NCBI GenBank assembly: GCA_947070915.1
Contig: CAMTDY010000083.1
Span: 1-12,130, forward strand
Origin: an uncultured Roseburia sp.
GTDB lineage: Bacteria > Bacillota > Clostridia > Lachnospirales > Lachnospiraceae
Reading direction: 5' to 3'
Length of the DNA stretch: 12,130 bases
How positions within the stretch are numbered: position 1 is the first letter of the stretch; each line of letters starts with the position of its first letter. Position numbers and translations under genes: made by a program. The notes under the pieces were generated by a model, which saw only the letters and a list, made by a program, of their open reading frames with translations, was not told the DNA's origin and made no database searches. Positions 6,444-12,130 of the stretch are shown piece after piece.

Positions 6444-7493
6444 ATGAATAATAAACTTTGCCAGTTGTTTCTGGAAAAACAGAGAAATTATCTTATGGTA
6501 TTTGCTGTTCTGCTCACCATTTCGGGCTTGTGTGTGAATTATCAGCTGATGACATACGCTTCCTTTTATTATAAATGGCAGTCTTTGTTTGGATATGACG
6601 AAGGCTGGTACTGGTATTCCGATGAAGACAAGGAGCACAATGAAATTGAAAATTACCTTATCGCAGAACAGGATGCGGTTTCTGTTCATGAATACCGGGT
6701 TGAGAATTATCGTTATATAGATGGAGAAGACGTTGGATGGGATAAAGTGGATTATGGAGTTTTTTTCCGGGCAGAAGAAAAGGATATTACAGATCTGCGG
6801 AAAAAGTTCAAGGACTACATGAAGATCCGGCCTGTCCCGGACATTGTAAGAGAAGAGTGGAGGACTGCCACTGAAAATGGGGCGCTGTCTCTTCTGTTCA
6901 CGCTGGTGATCTGGGGAATTACAATGGCAGGCGGTGTTTTCTGGTTCCGAAAGGCACTGGAGCAGAGCGGGGAAGGGATTGATTATCTTCTCTTAGTGGG
7001 GTTTTCGCCCCAGGCGGTTCGGGCGCGTTATGGCAGAAGCATCTGGTTCCATTTTCTGATAGCATTTTTTATCTCTTTTGCGCCGCGGTTATTGGCCTAT
7101 TTTCCGTCCACCCTTCATTATGTGTTTACGGATTTTGAATTCTGGCGGATATATCCCTGTATCATACTGGGGATGTTCCTGTTTTATTTTTTAACTTTTG
7201 TTCTGTTGAATCAATGGTTTAAAAAAGCATGGAAGAGAGAATATGGAGAGGGAAACCTGGCACAGGGGAAAAAGCATATCTTTATTGGTGATCTTACCCT
7301 GGAAGATAACCTGGTGCTTATCCTGATGGCCCAGGGTTATTCTGAGAAACCGGCGGAAAAACTGGCGGGGCAGATCATAGAAGAGGAACAGATCTCCTTC
7401 TGTGCAAAACATCAGATGGCAACCTGTCCCGGAGATGCAAAACTAAAATTTTTCCAGCTGCAGGATAAACTTTTAGAGGGTCCAATAGGATGA
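6444..7493 (+). CDS. FtsX/MacB-like permease with C-terminal degenerate ABC-ATPase remnant
   Basis: 349 residues. Topology is TM1 (about 16-37), an external domain rich in Tyr/Trp (about 40-145, e.g. 'DEGWYWYSDEDKE'), TM2 (146-168), TM3 (198-220) and TM4 (236-257): the FtsX/MacB/BceB-like layout. After TM2, 'EQSGEGIDYLLLVGFSPQAVRARYGRS' resembles the cytosolic loop (E-I-x-L-L-x-x-G) of FtsX permeases. Residues about 279-349 look like the helical subdomain of a MacB/BceA-type ATPase: 'DLTLEDNLVLILMAQGYSEKPAEKLA' matches the post-Q-loop stretch, 'TCPGDAKLK' sits where LSGGQ-QR is expected, and the end 'LLEGPIG' where 'LADEPTG' is expected. Walker A, Q-loop and Walker B are missing, so it cannot hydrolyse ATP alone. 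Strong AAAGGGGG site before ATG 6444. Its TGA overlaps the regulator's ATG. Could be a decayed deletion fusion or a working pseudo-ATPase; not a gene I recognise. Confidence 0.65.
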   Translation: MNNKLCQLFLEKQRNYLMVFAVLLTISGLCVNYQLMTYASFYYKWQSLFGYDEGWYWYSDEDKEHNEIENYLIAEQDAVSVHEYRVENYRYIDGEDVGWDKVDYGVFFRAEEKDITDLRKKFKDYMKIRPVPDIVREEWRTATENGALSLLFTLVIWGITMAGGVFWFRKALEQSGEGIDYLLLVGFSPQAVRARYGRSIWFHFLIAFFISFAPRLLAYFPSTLHYVFTDFEFWRIYPCIILGMFLFYFLTFVLLNQWFKKAWKREYGEGNLAQGKKHIFIGDLTLEDNLVLILMAQGYSEKPAEKLAGQIIEEEQISFCAKHQMATCPGDAKLKFFQLQDKLLEGPIG

Positions 7494-8458
7494 CAACATA
7501 TATCAAAACCTCTGGACAGATTATGTGGTACTATATTCTTGACAAGGGGGAAAAAGATTTGTTTGAGTGGAATGAGACCGTACAAAAAATGATCGACTGG
7601 ATCGAAGCACATCTGACAGAAAATCCTTCACTGCTGGAAATGTCCCAGCAGGCTGGATATTCACCATATTACTGTTCCAGCCGTTTTCATGAGGTCGTAG
7701 GAATGACATTTAAGAGCTATATTGCCGGCAGGCGGCTTGCCATGGCTGCCCTGGAAATTCGGGATACAGATACCCGTATCCTGGATATAGCGGTGAAATA
7801 CGGATATTCCTCACAGGAAGCCCTGACGAGAGCTTTCATGAATGCCTTCGGATGTACACCGGCTGCATATCGGAAAAATCCAGTTCCTATTGCTCTTTCC
7901 AACCTAAAGGTCGTTTTCTTCCCTGAACATTATGTGAATCAAGGAGGACCCACTATGAATCAGACAATGTTGACAGAAGCACATGTCCGCGTGGAACATA
8001 TTCCTGCACATCAATACATCGGTATCTGGGATATAGAGGCCGCCGATTATGCGGGTTTTTGGAACAGGCATGCTTGTGACAGTATCTGTGGAACGATAGA
8101 CAGCATGAGCCATGTTTCCCATCCGATTGTCACCTGTCATACGGCGGGATGGTTTTATGAAAATGGCAGAAAAGGCTATTTTTACGGTTTTGGCGTACCA
8201 GAGGAGTATCAGGGAGTGATACCGGATGGGTTCGAGATCCGGAAAATACCCGCAAGTGATTACCTTGTTTTCTTTCACCCGCCTTTTGATTATTTGAAGG
8301 ATTGCGGTGAGGTGATGGAAAGAGTGGAACGGCTGGCATGGAATTTTGATCCCAAAACCAAAGGTTATGAGTGGAACGAGGAAAACTGTAATGATTACCA
8401 GCGCCATTATCCAGAAGTGATTGGTTATGAGGTGCTGCGCCCTATACGAAAAATATAA
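7490..8458 (+). CDS. AraC-type regulator with C-terminal GyrI-like ligand-binding domain
   Basis: 322 residues from ATG 7490. Residues about 28-130 are an AraC double HTH ('SLLEMSQQAGYSPYYCSSRFHEVVGMTFKSYI' and 'ILDIAVKYGYSSQEALTRAFMNAFGCTPAAYRK', which are separate helices pairs). Residues about 162-320 are a GyrI-like effector domain ('VRVEHIPAHQYIGIWD', 'WFYENGRKGYFYGFGVP', 'YPEVIGYEVLRP'). This order (HTH first, like Rob/SoxS-type) suggests a DNA-binding activator sensing small or cationic ligands. Start is uncertain: ATG 7490 overlaps the upstream stop as ATGA and has GAGGG 9 bases before it. However, TTG 7559 has AAGGGGG 8 bases before it and gives 'MFEWNETVQKMIDWIE', the N-terminus I recall for this family (299 residues). 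The extra 23 residues (TTYIKTSGQIMWYYILDKGEK) look unlike a regulator. Coupling to the permease-like gene suggests that one as target or partner; this is inference. Confidence 0.9.
   Translation: MTTYIKTSGQIMWYYILDKGEKDLFEWNETVQKMIDWIEAHLTENPSLLEMSQQAGYSPYYCSSRFHEVVGMTFKSYIAGRRLAMAALEIRDTDTRILDIAVKYGYSSQEALTRAFMNAFGCTPAAYRKNPVPIALSNLKVVFFPEHYVNQGGPTMNQTMLTEAHVRVEHIPAHQYIGIWDIEAADYAGFWNRHACDSICGTIDSMSHVSHPIVTCHTAGWFYENGRKGYFYGFGVPEEYQGVIPDGFEIRKIPASDYLVFFHPPFDYLKDCGEVMERVERLAWNFDPKTKGYEWNEENCNDYQRHYPEVIGYEVLRPIRKI
7526..7561 (+). promoter_or_regulatory. Candidate extended -10 box, RBS and TTG start for the AraC regulator
   Basis: TGGTACTAT (7526-7534) fits an extended -10 element (TG-n-TAnnAT type), though no good -35 is seen. 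It is followed by AAGGGGG (7544-7550) and, 8 bases on, an in-frame TTG (7559-7561) that begins the family-like N-terminus. This could let the regulator be made independently of the upstream gene. Weak by itself; based on consensus reading. Confidence 0.35.
7941..7957 (+). promoter_or_regulatory. Internal Shine-Dalgarno and in-frame ATG at the HTH/GyrI boundary
   Basis: AAGGAGG (7941-7947) stands 7 bases before ATG 7955-7957, in the same frame as the AraC-GyrI gene (Met156 counting from ATG 7490). Translation from here would give a 167-residue protein consisting of the complete GyrI-like domain without the DNA-binding part. This is the strongest ribosome binding site in the gene, better than those at either candidate full-length start. 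Confidence 0.55.
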
Positions 8459-8479
8459 AATTCCCGGCAAGTCCCCGGG
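8447..8479 (-). terminator. Weak (-) strand intrinsic terminator downstream of glutamine synthetase
   Basis: CCCGG (8463-8467) and CCGGG (8475-8479) form a 5-bp GC stem with a 7-base loop. Read on the (-) strand it is followed by AATTTTATATTTTT, i.e. a U-rich tail reaching into the end of the regulator gene. It would back up the larger hairpin at 8521-8638 for transcripts coming from glutamine synthetase. Confidence 0.4.
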
Positions 8480-8490
8480 CACAGAAAAAG

Positions 8491-8510
8491 CGGTATATTG
8501 CGCTTCGCAG
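8491..8510 (+). repeat. 20-base direct repeat, copy 1
   Basis: CGGTATATTGCGCTTCGCAG occurs here and again exactly at 8564-8583, each preceded by an A-run. It contains TGCG-CTT-CGCA, and with the following CAATA it folds as TATTGCG...CAATA with a small bulge, so each copy is a hairpin. Copy 1 lies outside the long inverted repeat, copy 2 forms its loop. Confidence 0.9.
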
Positions 8511-8520
8511 CAATACAAAT

Positions 8521-8638
8521 AATAAAAACTTATAGGAAACACAAAGACCGGAGAGGGAAAAAACGGTATATTGCGCTTCGCAGATCAATAGGACCGTTTT
8601 TTCCCTCTTCTGGTCATGTGTTTCTATAAATTTTTATT
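8521..8638. terminator. Bidirectional terminator formed by a 47-bp-arm imperfect inverted repeat
   Basis: The left arm (8521-8567) and right arm (8593-8638) are reverse complements along nearly their full length, with only a handful of mismatches or single-base gaps; the innermost 16 bp (AGAGGG-AAAAAA-CGGT) are perfect. The right arm's end reaches into the TAA of glutamine synthetase. The GAGGGAAAAAACGGT / ACCGTTTTTTCCCTC core places a T-run on both strands, so it can stop transcription from the convergent regulator (+) and glutamine synthetase (-). It is much longer than a simple terminator needs to be, which suggests a repeat element or an RNA with its own role. Confidence 0.75.
8564..8583 (+). 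repeat. 20-base direct repeat, copy 2
   Basis: Identical to 8491-8510, starting 73 bases downstream. It covers the last four bases of the left arm and most of the loop of the long inverted repeat; the bases after it (ATCAATAGG) differ from copy 1 (CAATACAAA) but keep CAATA available for pairing with TATTG. Confidence 0.9.
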
Positions 8639-10748
8639 ACACTTCAAAAAGCATATCCCCATAAGATGGTACGGGCCAGTCTTCCTTATCCACCAGCATT
8701 TCAAGCTCGTCGATGGGGGCTCTCAGTTCTTCCATTGCCGGGAATACGATATCTCTATAGTATTCTGCCTGTGCCTTCCCTTCTTCCATGGAACCGGCTT
8801 TCTCCGTCACGTCACCGAGGGCGATCAGAGCCTTCTGGGATTTGGCAAGGAGTGCGGAACAGTCTTTCAGGATCGAGGTCTGTACTGTAAGATCTGCCTC
8901 CGGACAGGCCTGCCGGATGCTGTTGATGGAGTCTGCCAGGCTTGTGGTGTATTTGATTACTGCAGGAATGTACTGTTTGGTTGCCATGTCAACCATTGCC
9001 TTAGCTTCAATGTTGATCGCCTTTGCGTAGGCTTCGTAATGAATCTCGGCGCGGGATTCCAGCTCTGCTTTGGAAAGCACATTCTGGTTCTCAAACATCT
9101 CGATGGTTTTTGGCTCCGTGAGGGAAGCGGTGGCGTCCACCATGGTCCGCACGTTGGGAAGACCACGTTTTTCTGCCTCGGCAATCCAGTCGTCGGAATA
9201 GCCGTTTCCGTTAAAAATCACCTTCTGATGTTCCTTCAGCGTTTTCTGGATCAGGGTATCTGCAGCATTGTTAAAATCGGAAGCTGCTTCTAGTTCATCC
9301 GCCATTTTTTCCAGTACATACGCCACAGAAGTGTTTAAAACCGTGTTTGAGTCTGCGATGGACATAGAAGAAGCGACCATGCGGAATTCAAATTTATTTC
9401 CGGTAAAAGCAAAGGGTGAAGTACGGTTACGGTCGGTGGCGTCTTTCTTTACCGGGGGGATGGAGCTTACACCGATATCCATTTTTCCACCCTTTAAGCT
9501 GTGGTCGGCAGTACCGGTCTCAATGATCTGCTCCACAATATCTTCTAACTGTTCGCCGAGGAAGATCGAAATGATCGCCGGCGGCGCCTCGTTGGCTCCC
9601 AGACGATGATCGTTTCCTGGATTGGATGCGGACATACGCAGGAGAGCGGCGTTATCGTCTACGGCAGCGATCACGGCGGCCAGGAACAAAAGGAACTGCC
9701 TGTTGTTATGAGGGGCAGAGCCAGGACTTAACAGGTTTTCCCCGGTGTTTGTCACGATGGACCAGTTGTTGTGCTTTCCGGAACCATTTACACCGGCAAA
9801 TGGCTTTTCGTGGAGAAGACATTCCAGATTGTGTCTTCTTGCCACTTTTTTCATTACTTCCATAACCAGCTGGTTGTGGTCTGTGGCGATGTTGGCGGTG
9901 TCATAGATCGGCGCCATCTCATGCTGTGCCGGAGCAACCTCGTTGTGCTGGGTCTTGGAAAGAATCCCCAGTTTCCAAAGTTCTATGTTCAATTCATTCA
10001 TAAAAGAAGCCTGACGCTCGCGGATGCTTCCAAAATAATGGTCATCCAGCTCCTGTCCCTTGGGGGGCATGGCGCCAAATAAGGTACGTCCAGTAAAGAT
10101 CAGATCTTTTCTCTGGAGGTATTTACCCCTGTCGATCAGGAAATATTCCTGTTCTGCCCCTACAGAGCAGGCGACATTTGTCACATCTTCTTTGCCAAAC
10201 AGCCGGAGGATACGGACGGCCTGTTTGCTGATGGCTTCCATGGAGCGCAGAAGAGGGGTTTTTTTATCCAGAGCCTCTCCCGTGTAGGAACAGAAGGCGG
10301 TAGGGATACAGAGTGTTACGCCGATGGCATCCTCACGCAGGAAGGTAGGAGATGTACAATCCCATGCGGTATAACCTCTTGCCTCAAAAGTTGCCCGGAG
10401 ACCGCCGGAGGGGAAAGAAGAGGCGTCGGGCTCTCCTTTGATCAATTCTTTGCCGTTAAATTCCAGCACGGCGCGGGAATCGGACTCTGCGCTGATGAAT
10501 GAGTCATGTTTTTCAGCGGTGACGCCGGTCATGGGCTGAAACCAGTGTGTATAGTGGGTGGCGCCATTGGCAAGGGCCCATTCTTTCATGCCGTGGGCAA
10601 CTACATTTGCCACCTCAGGAGTGAGTTCCTCACCATTTTCGATGGTCTTTTTTAAAGCTTGATATGTTTTTTTCGGAAGATATTCCTGCATCACTTCATC
10701 GTTAAAAACTTTCGTTCCAAATACGTCTGAGATTACGTTTGTTTCCAT
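8637..10748 (-). CDS. glnN: Glutamine synthetase type III
   Basis: ATP-dependent ligation of ammonia to glutamate, the main entry of ammonia into nitrogen metabolism; cytosolic. 703 residues, the length of GSIII (types I and II are far shorter). Visible family blocks: N-terminal GSIII domain with 'THYTHWFQPMTG' (64-75) and 'FPSGGLRATFEARGYTAWD' (112-130); catalytic motifs 'GAEQEYF' (197-203), 'NEVAPAQHEMAPIY' (269-282), 'HEKPFAGVNGSGKHNNWS' (313-330), and 'NKFEFRMVASS' (451-461); then the C-terminal helical GSIII region. No key segment is missing. Start ATG 10748 is 5 bases after a GGAGG site; an upstream in-frame ATG (10784) lacks such a site and lies in the leader. It stands alone between terminators with its own promoter about 100 bases upstream of the start. 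It converges on the AraC regulator. Highly confident. Confidence 0.97.
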   Translation of the reverse strand: METNVISDVFGTKVFNDEVMQEYLPKKTYQALKKTIENGEELTPEVANVVAHGMKEWALANGATHYTHWFQPMTGVTAEKHDSFISAESDSRAVLEFNGKELIKGEPDASSFPSGGLRATFEARGYTAWDCTSPTFLREDAIGVTLCIPTAFCSYTGEALDKKTPLLRSMEAISKQAVRILRLFGKEDVTNVACSVGAEQEYFLIDRGKYLQRKDLIFTGRTLFGAMPPKGQELDDHYFGSIRERQASFMNELNIELWKLGILSKTQHNEVAPAQHEMAPIYDTANIATDHNQLVMEVMKKVARRHNLECLLHEKPFAGVNGSGKHNNWSIVTNTGENLLSPGSAPHNNRQFLLFLAAVIAAVDDNAALLRMSASNPGNDHRLGANEAPPAIISIFLGEQLEDIVEQIIETGTADHSLKGGKMDIGVSSIPPVKKDATDRNRTSPFAFTGNKFEFRMVASSMSIADSNTVLNTSVAYVLEKMADELEAASDFNNAADTLIQKTLKEHQKVIFNGNGYSDDWIAEAEKRGLPNVRTMVDATASLTEPKTIEMFENQNVLSKAELESRAEIHYEAYAKAINIEAKAMVDMATKQYIPAVIKYTTSLADSINSIRQACPEADLTVQTSILKDCSALLAKSQKALIALGDVTEKAGSMEEGKAQAEYYRDIVFPAMEELRAPIDELEMLVDKEDWPVPSYGDMLFEV

Positions 10749-10763
10749 GTTTTCCTCCATTCC

Positions 10764-10782
10764 GGCACAGTAGATGGGTGCC
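10764..10782 (-). promoter_or_regulatory. Small hairpin in the glutamine synthetase leader
   Basis: GGCAC (10764-10768) pairs with GTGCC (10778-10782) around a 9-base loop, just before the GGAGG ribosome binding site. It could modulate initiation slightly; a 5-bp stem is common by chance. Confidence 0.25.
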
Positions 10783-10834
10783 AAATCAATTTAGGGCGTC
10801 TGATTACTTCATATCTGTTGTATTCGTTGATTCT

Positions 10835-10883
10835 ATTACGCAAATCCTCTATCCATTATACACAAAAAAAGCATTTGCGCAAT
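10835..10883. repeat. Paired inverted boxes around the glutamine synthetase promoter
   Basis: ATTACGCAAAT (10835-10845) and ATTTGCGCAAT (10873-10883) are inverted copies with 10 of 11 bases matching; each is itself partly palindromic (TTGCGCAA core in the second). One overlaps the -35 box of the (-) promoter, the other lies just downstream of the -10. The placement is that of a two-site operator. Confidence 0.5.
10855..10882 (-). promoter_or_regulatory. Sigma-A promoter of glutamine synthetase
   Basis: On the (-) strand, TTGCGC (10882-10877) and a consensus TATAAT (10860-10855) are 16 bases apart with an A/T-rich spacer. The predicted start near 10848 gives a leader of about 100 bases before ATG 10748. 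The perfect -10 and isolated position make this the best promoter in the window. Confidence 0.7.
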
Positions 10884-10922
10884 AAAAACAAAAAAGGTGT
10901 CCTCAAAAAATGAGAACACCTT
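10884..10922 (-). terminator. Intrinsic terminator on the (-) strand
   Basis: AAGGTGT-x-CTCA (10894-10905) pairs with TGAG-x-ACACCTT (10911-10922), a stem of about 12 bp with one mismatch and a 5-base loop. On the (-) strand it is followed by TTTTTTGTTTTTATT. It should stop transcripts of the upstream D,D-carboxypeptidase gene (stop codon about 110 bases away), insulating glutamine synthetase. Confidence 0.85.
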
Positions 10923-10944
10923 CGTTCTGTCTGAATACAAAAAC

Positions 10945-10973
10945 ATAATATCATGTTATGAAAAGAAAGTAAA
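10945..10973 (-). promoter_or_regulatory. Possible second (-) promoter just before the terminator
   Basis: TTTACT (10973-10968) and TATTAT (10950-10945) are separated by exactly 17 bases on the (-) strand. Transcription would begin near 10938, only about 15 bases before the terminator stem. The stretch is very AT-rich, so a chance match is likely; if real, it would make a very short RNA or an attenuated leader. Confidence 0.25.
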
Positions 10974-11032
10974 GTCTTTTTTTCATTTTTATAAATAAAG
11001 TTTAGATGAATTAAAATTAATAAAAGAATGAA

Positions 11033-12130
11033 TTAGAAAGATATAAACATATGAAATATATCGTATACAATATCAGCAAAGGTCTGTCTTTCCACATCTT
11101 CTGATGGATAGACCGGATAGCTTCCCAGAAGACTTCCATTCACCAGGATCTGTATCTCGCCGACTGCTGTTCCCTGACGGACTGGCGCCTGGATCTTCGG
11201 CGGCAGGGAGTATCGGATATCAATAGCGTCTGCGTCGCTGAGCAGAAAAGAAGGAATCTCTGGCTGGAGGATACCGACAGTTTCCGCCTTCCCGCTCTCT
11301 ACAGCTATAGAATAAACAGACAGATCCCTGACCGGGACATTTTTCATAGAAAAATTTTCAAAACCCAGATTCATCAGTGCCTTTGTGTCCGCCCATTTGT
11401 AGGATTTATTGGGGGGCCATCCGCTTCCCAGGACACAGCTGACCAGGGTGAGGCCGTTCCGTTGGGCAGCTCCCACGAAGCAGTAACCGGCTTTATTGGT
11501 AAAACCGGTCTTTATGCCGATGGCCCCTTTGTAGGAGGTGAGAAAGGCATCGTGGTTTGTTAGGGAAAAGCTGCCTTTGCCGCTGGTTTCGCGGATCGTC
11601 TTAGACGGCGTGCGGATGAGTTCCAGAAAGGTCTGGTTGTTACAGGCATAGGAAGCCAGACGGCACATGTCTGCGGGAGTGCTGGCGTGGCCCTCTGCGT
11701 CGAGCCCGTTGGGAGTTACAAAATTGGTCTGGCTCATGCCCAGTTCGGCAGCTTTCGCATTCATCATGGCGGCAAAGCCTTCCACACTGTCTCCGAGGTG
11801 CTCGGCAATGGCCACAGCAGTGTCATTGTGGGATTCCAGCATAAGGGAATACAGAAGATCTCCCAGAAGGAAAGTTTTACCCTTACCGGCGCCGAGGCGG
11901 ACTTTTGGCATTGAGGCGGCTTTCGAGGAAAAGGTGACGGGATCTTCCATATTACCGTTTTCCAGGGCGAGGATACAAGTCATGATCTTTGTAGTGCTCG
12001 CCATGGGAAGGGGAGAGGCTTCGCTCTTTCCATATAAGATACGTCCGGAACCTGCGTCCATGACACAGGCAGCGGAAGCATACAGCCGGGGGGCAGGAGA
12101 AGAGGAGGCAGCAGCAGGGGGAATATGGTC
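11033..12130 (-). CDS. Second PBP5-type D-alanyl-D-alanine carboxypeptidase (N-terminus outside window)
   Basis: The frame is open to the right edge, so the signal peptide and true start are missing; ATG 12061 lies within the conserved 'ARLYASAACVMDAGSGRILYGK' and is internal. Taking that Met as 1, the active-site motifs are S22-T-T-K25, S77-H-N79 and K184-T-G186, all intact. A PBP5-type C-terminal beta domain follows, ending with the hydrophobic 'FADIVYDIFHMFISF' tail for membrane attachment. An Ala/Ser/Pro-rich stretch (visible at the edge: PPAAASSSPA) precedes the catalytic domain, which suggests a linker after the signal peptide. Role: trimming D-Ala from muropeptides in the wall, vegetative or spore. 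It differs clearly in sequence from the carboxypeptidase at 4656-5867 (SHN versus SAN), so it is not a recent duplicate. It ends in a terminator at 10884-10922. Confidence 0.93.
   Translation of the reverse strand, partial: DHIPPAAASSSPAPRLYASAACVMDAGSGRILYGKSEASPLPMASTTKIMTCILALENGNMEDPVTFSSKAASMPKVRLGAGKGKTFLLGDLLYSLMLESHNDTAVAIAEHLGDSVEGFAAMMNAKAAELGMSQTNFVTPNGLDAEGHASTPADMCRLASYACNNQTFLELIRTPSKTIRETSGKGSFSLTNHDAFLTSYKGAIGIKTGFTNKAGYCFVGAAQRNGLTLVSCVLGSGWPPNKSYKWADTKALMNLGFENFSMKNVPVRDLSVYSIAVESGKAETVGILQPEIPSFLLSDADAIDIRYSLPPKIQAPVRQGTAVGEIQILVNGSLLGSYPVYPSEDVERQTFADIVYDIFHMFISF

Noticed and set aside
8491..8583. A minimal CRISPR array (two 20-base repeats, 53-base gap).
   Set aside because: Only two copies, the gap is too long and structured, the repeats are embedded in a terminator hairpin, and no cas genes are present.
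8616..9293. A 225-codon open frame on the (+) strand opposite glutamine synthetase.
   Set aside because: Antisense to a strongly conserved gene; Cys/His/Phe-rich composition typical of a shadow frame; no ribosome binding site.
10749..10854. A riboswitch or glutamine-type aptamer in the glutamine synthetase leader.
   Set aside because: The ~100-base leader shows only one 5-bp hairpin and none of the conserved cores I know, so no riboswitch is called.

Overview
The window reads as chromosome of a low-to-mid GC, Gram-positive, spore-forming anaerobe of the Clostridia, most likely Lachnospiraceae. This is inferred from the YqfD-PhoH-YbeY order, the type III glutamine synthetase, two PBP5-type D,D-carboxypeptidases, a DUF3048 (YerB-like) protein and an AraC-GyrI regulator of a type common in that family. 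No rRNA, tRNA, CRISPR array, transposase or phage gene was found.

Layout. Positions 1-4673 (+) hold a tight run of five genes separated by 29 bases or less: the 3' end of yqfD, phoH, ybeY, a membrane-anchored DUF3048 protein and a 14-helix MurJ/SpoVB-type flippase. The run combines sporulation, rRNA maturation/RNA metabolism and envelope functions. Its last gene converges on, and overlaps by 18 bp, a (-) strand D,D-carboxypeptidase (4656-5867). Upstream of that gene is a small membrane-anchored protein with one bacterial Ig-like (BIG2) fold (5936-6265), probably in the same transcript. A divergent control region with a long imperfect inverted repeat (6294-6358) follows.

Positions 6444-8458 (+) hold the oddest genes. 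The first is a membrane protein with FtsX/MacB-like topology whose C-terminus resembles a truncated ABC-ATPase helical subdomain without a Walker A motif. The second overlaps it by ATGA and is an AraC-type regulator with a C-terminal GyrI-like ligand-binding domain. The regulator carries a near-perfect Shine-Dalgarno sequence and in-frame ATG exactly at its domain boundary, so a free GyrI domain may also be made. It also has a second plausible start (TTG, 7559) upstream of the HTH.

Positions 8459-8636 form a convergent intergenic region with a 47-bp-arm imperfect inverted repeat and a 20-base sequence present twice. Positions 8637-10748 (-) encode type III glutamine synthetase, with a strong promoter flanked by two inverted ATTTGCGYAAT-like boxes. 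Upstream lie an intrinsic terminator and a second D,D-carboxypeptidase (11033 to the right edge, 5' end cut off).

Best candidates for something undescribed: the permease/NBD-remnant plus AraC-GyrI pair with possible internal translation start, the BIG2 protein paired with a carboxypeptidase, the hairpin-repeat element after glutamine synthetase, and the paired boxes at its promoter. Most of the rest is ordinary core genome.
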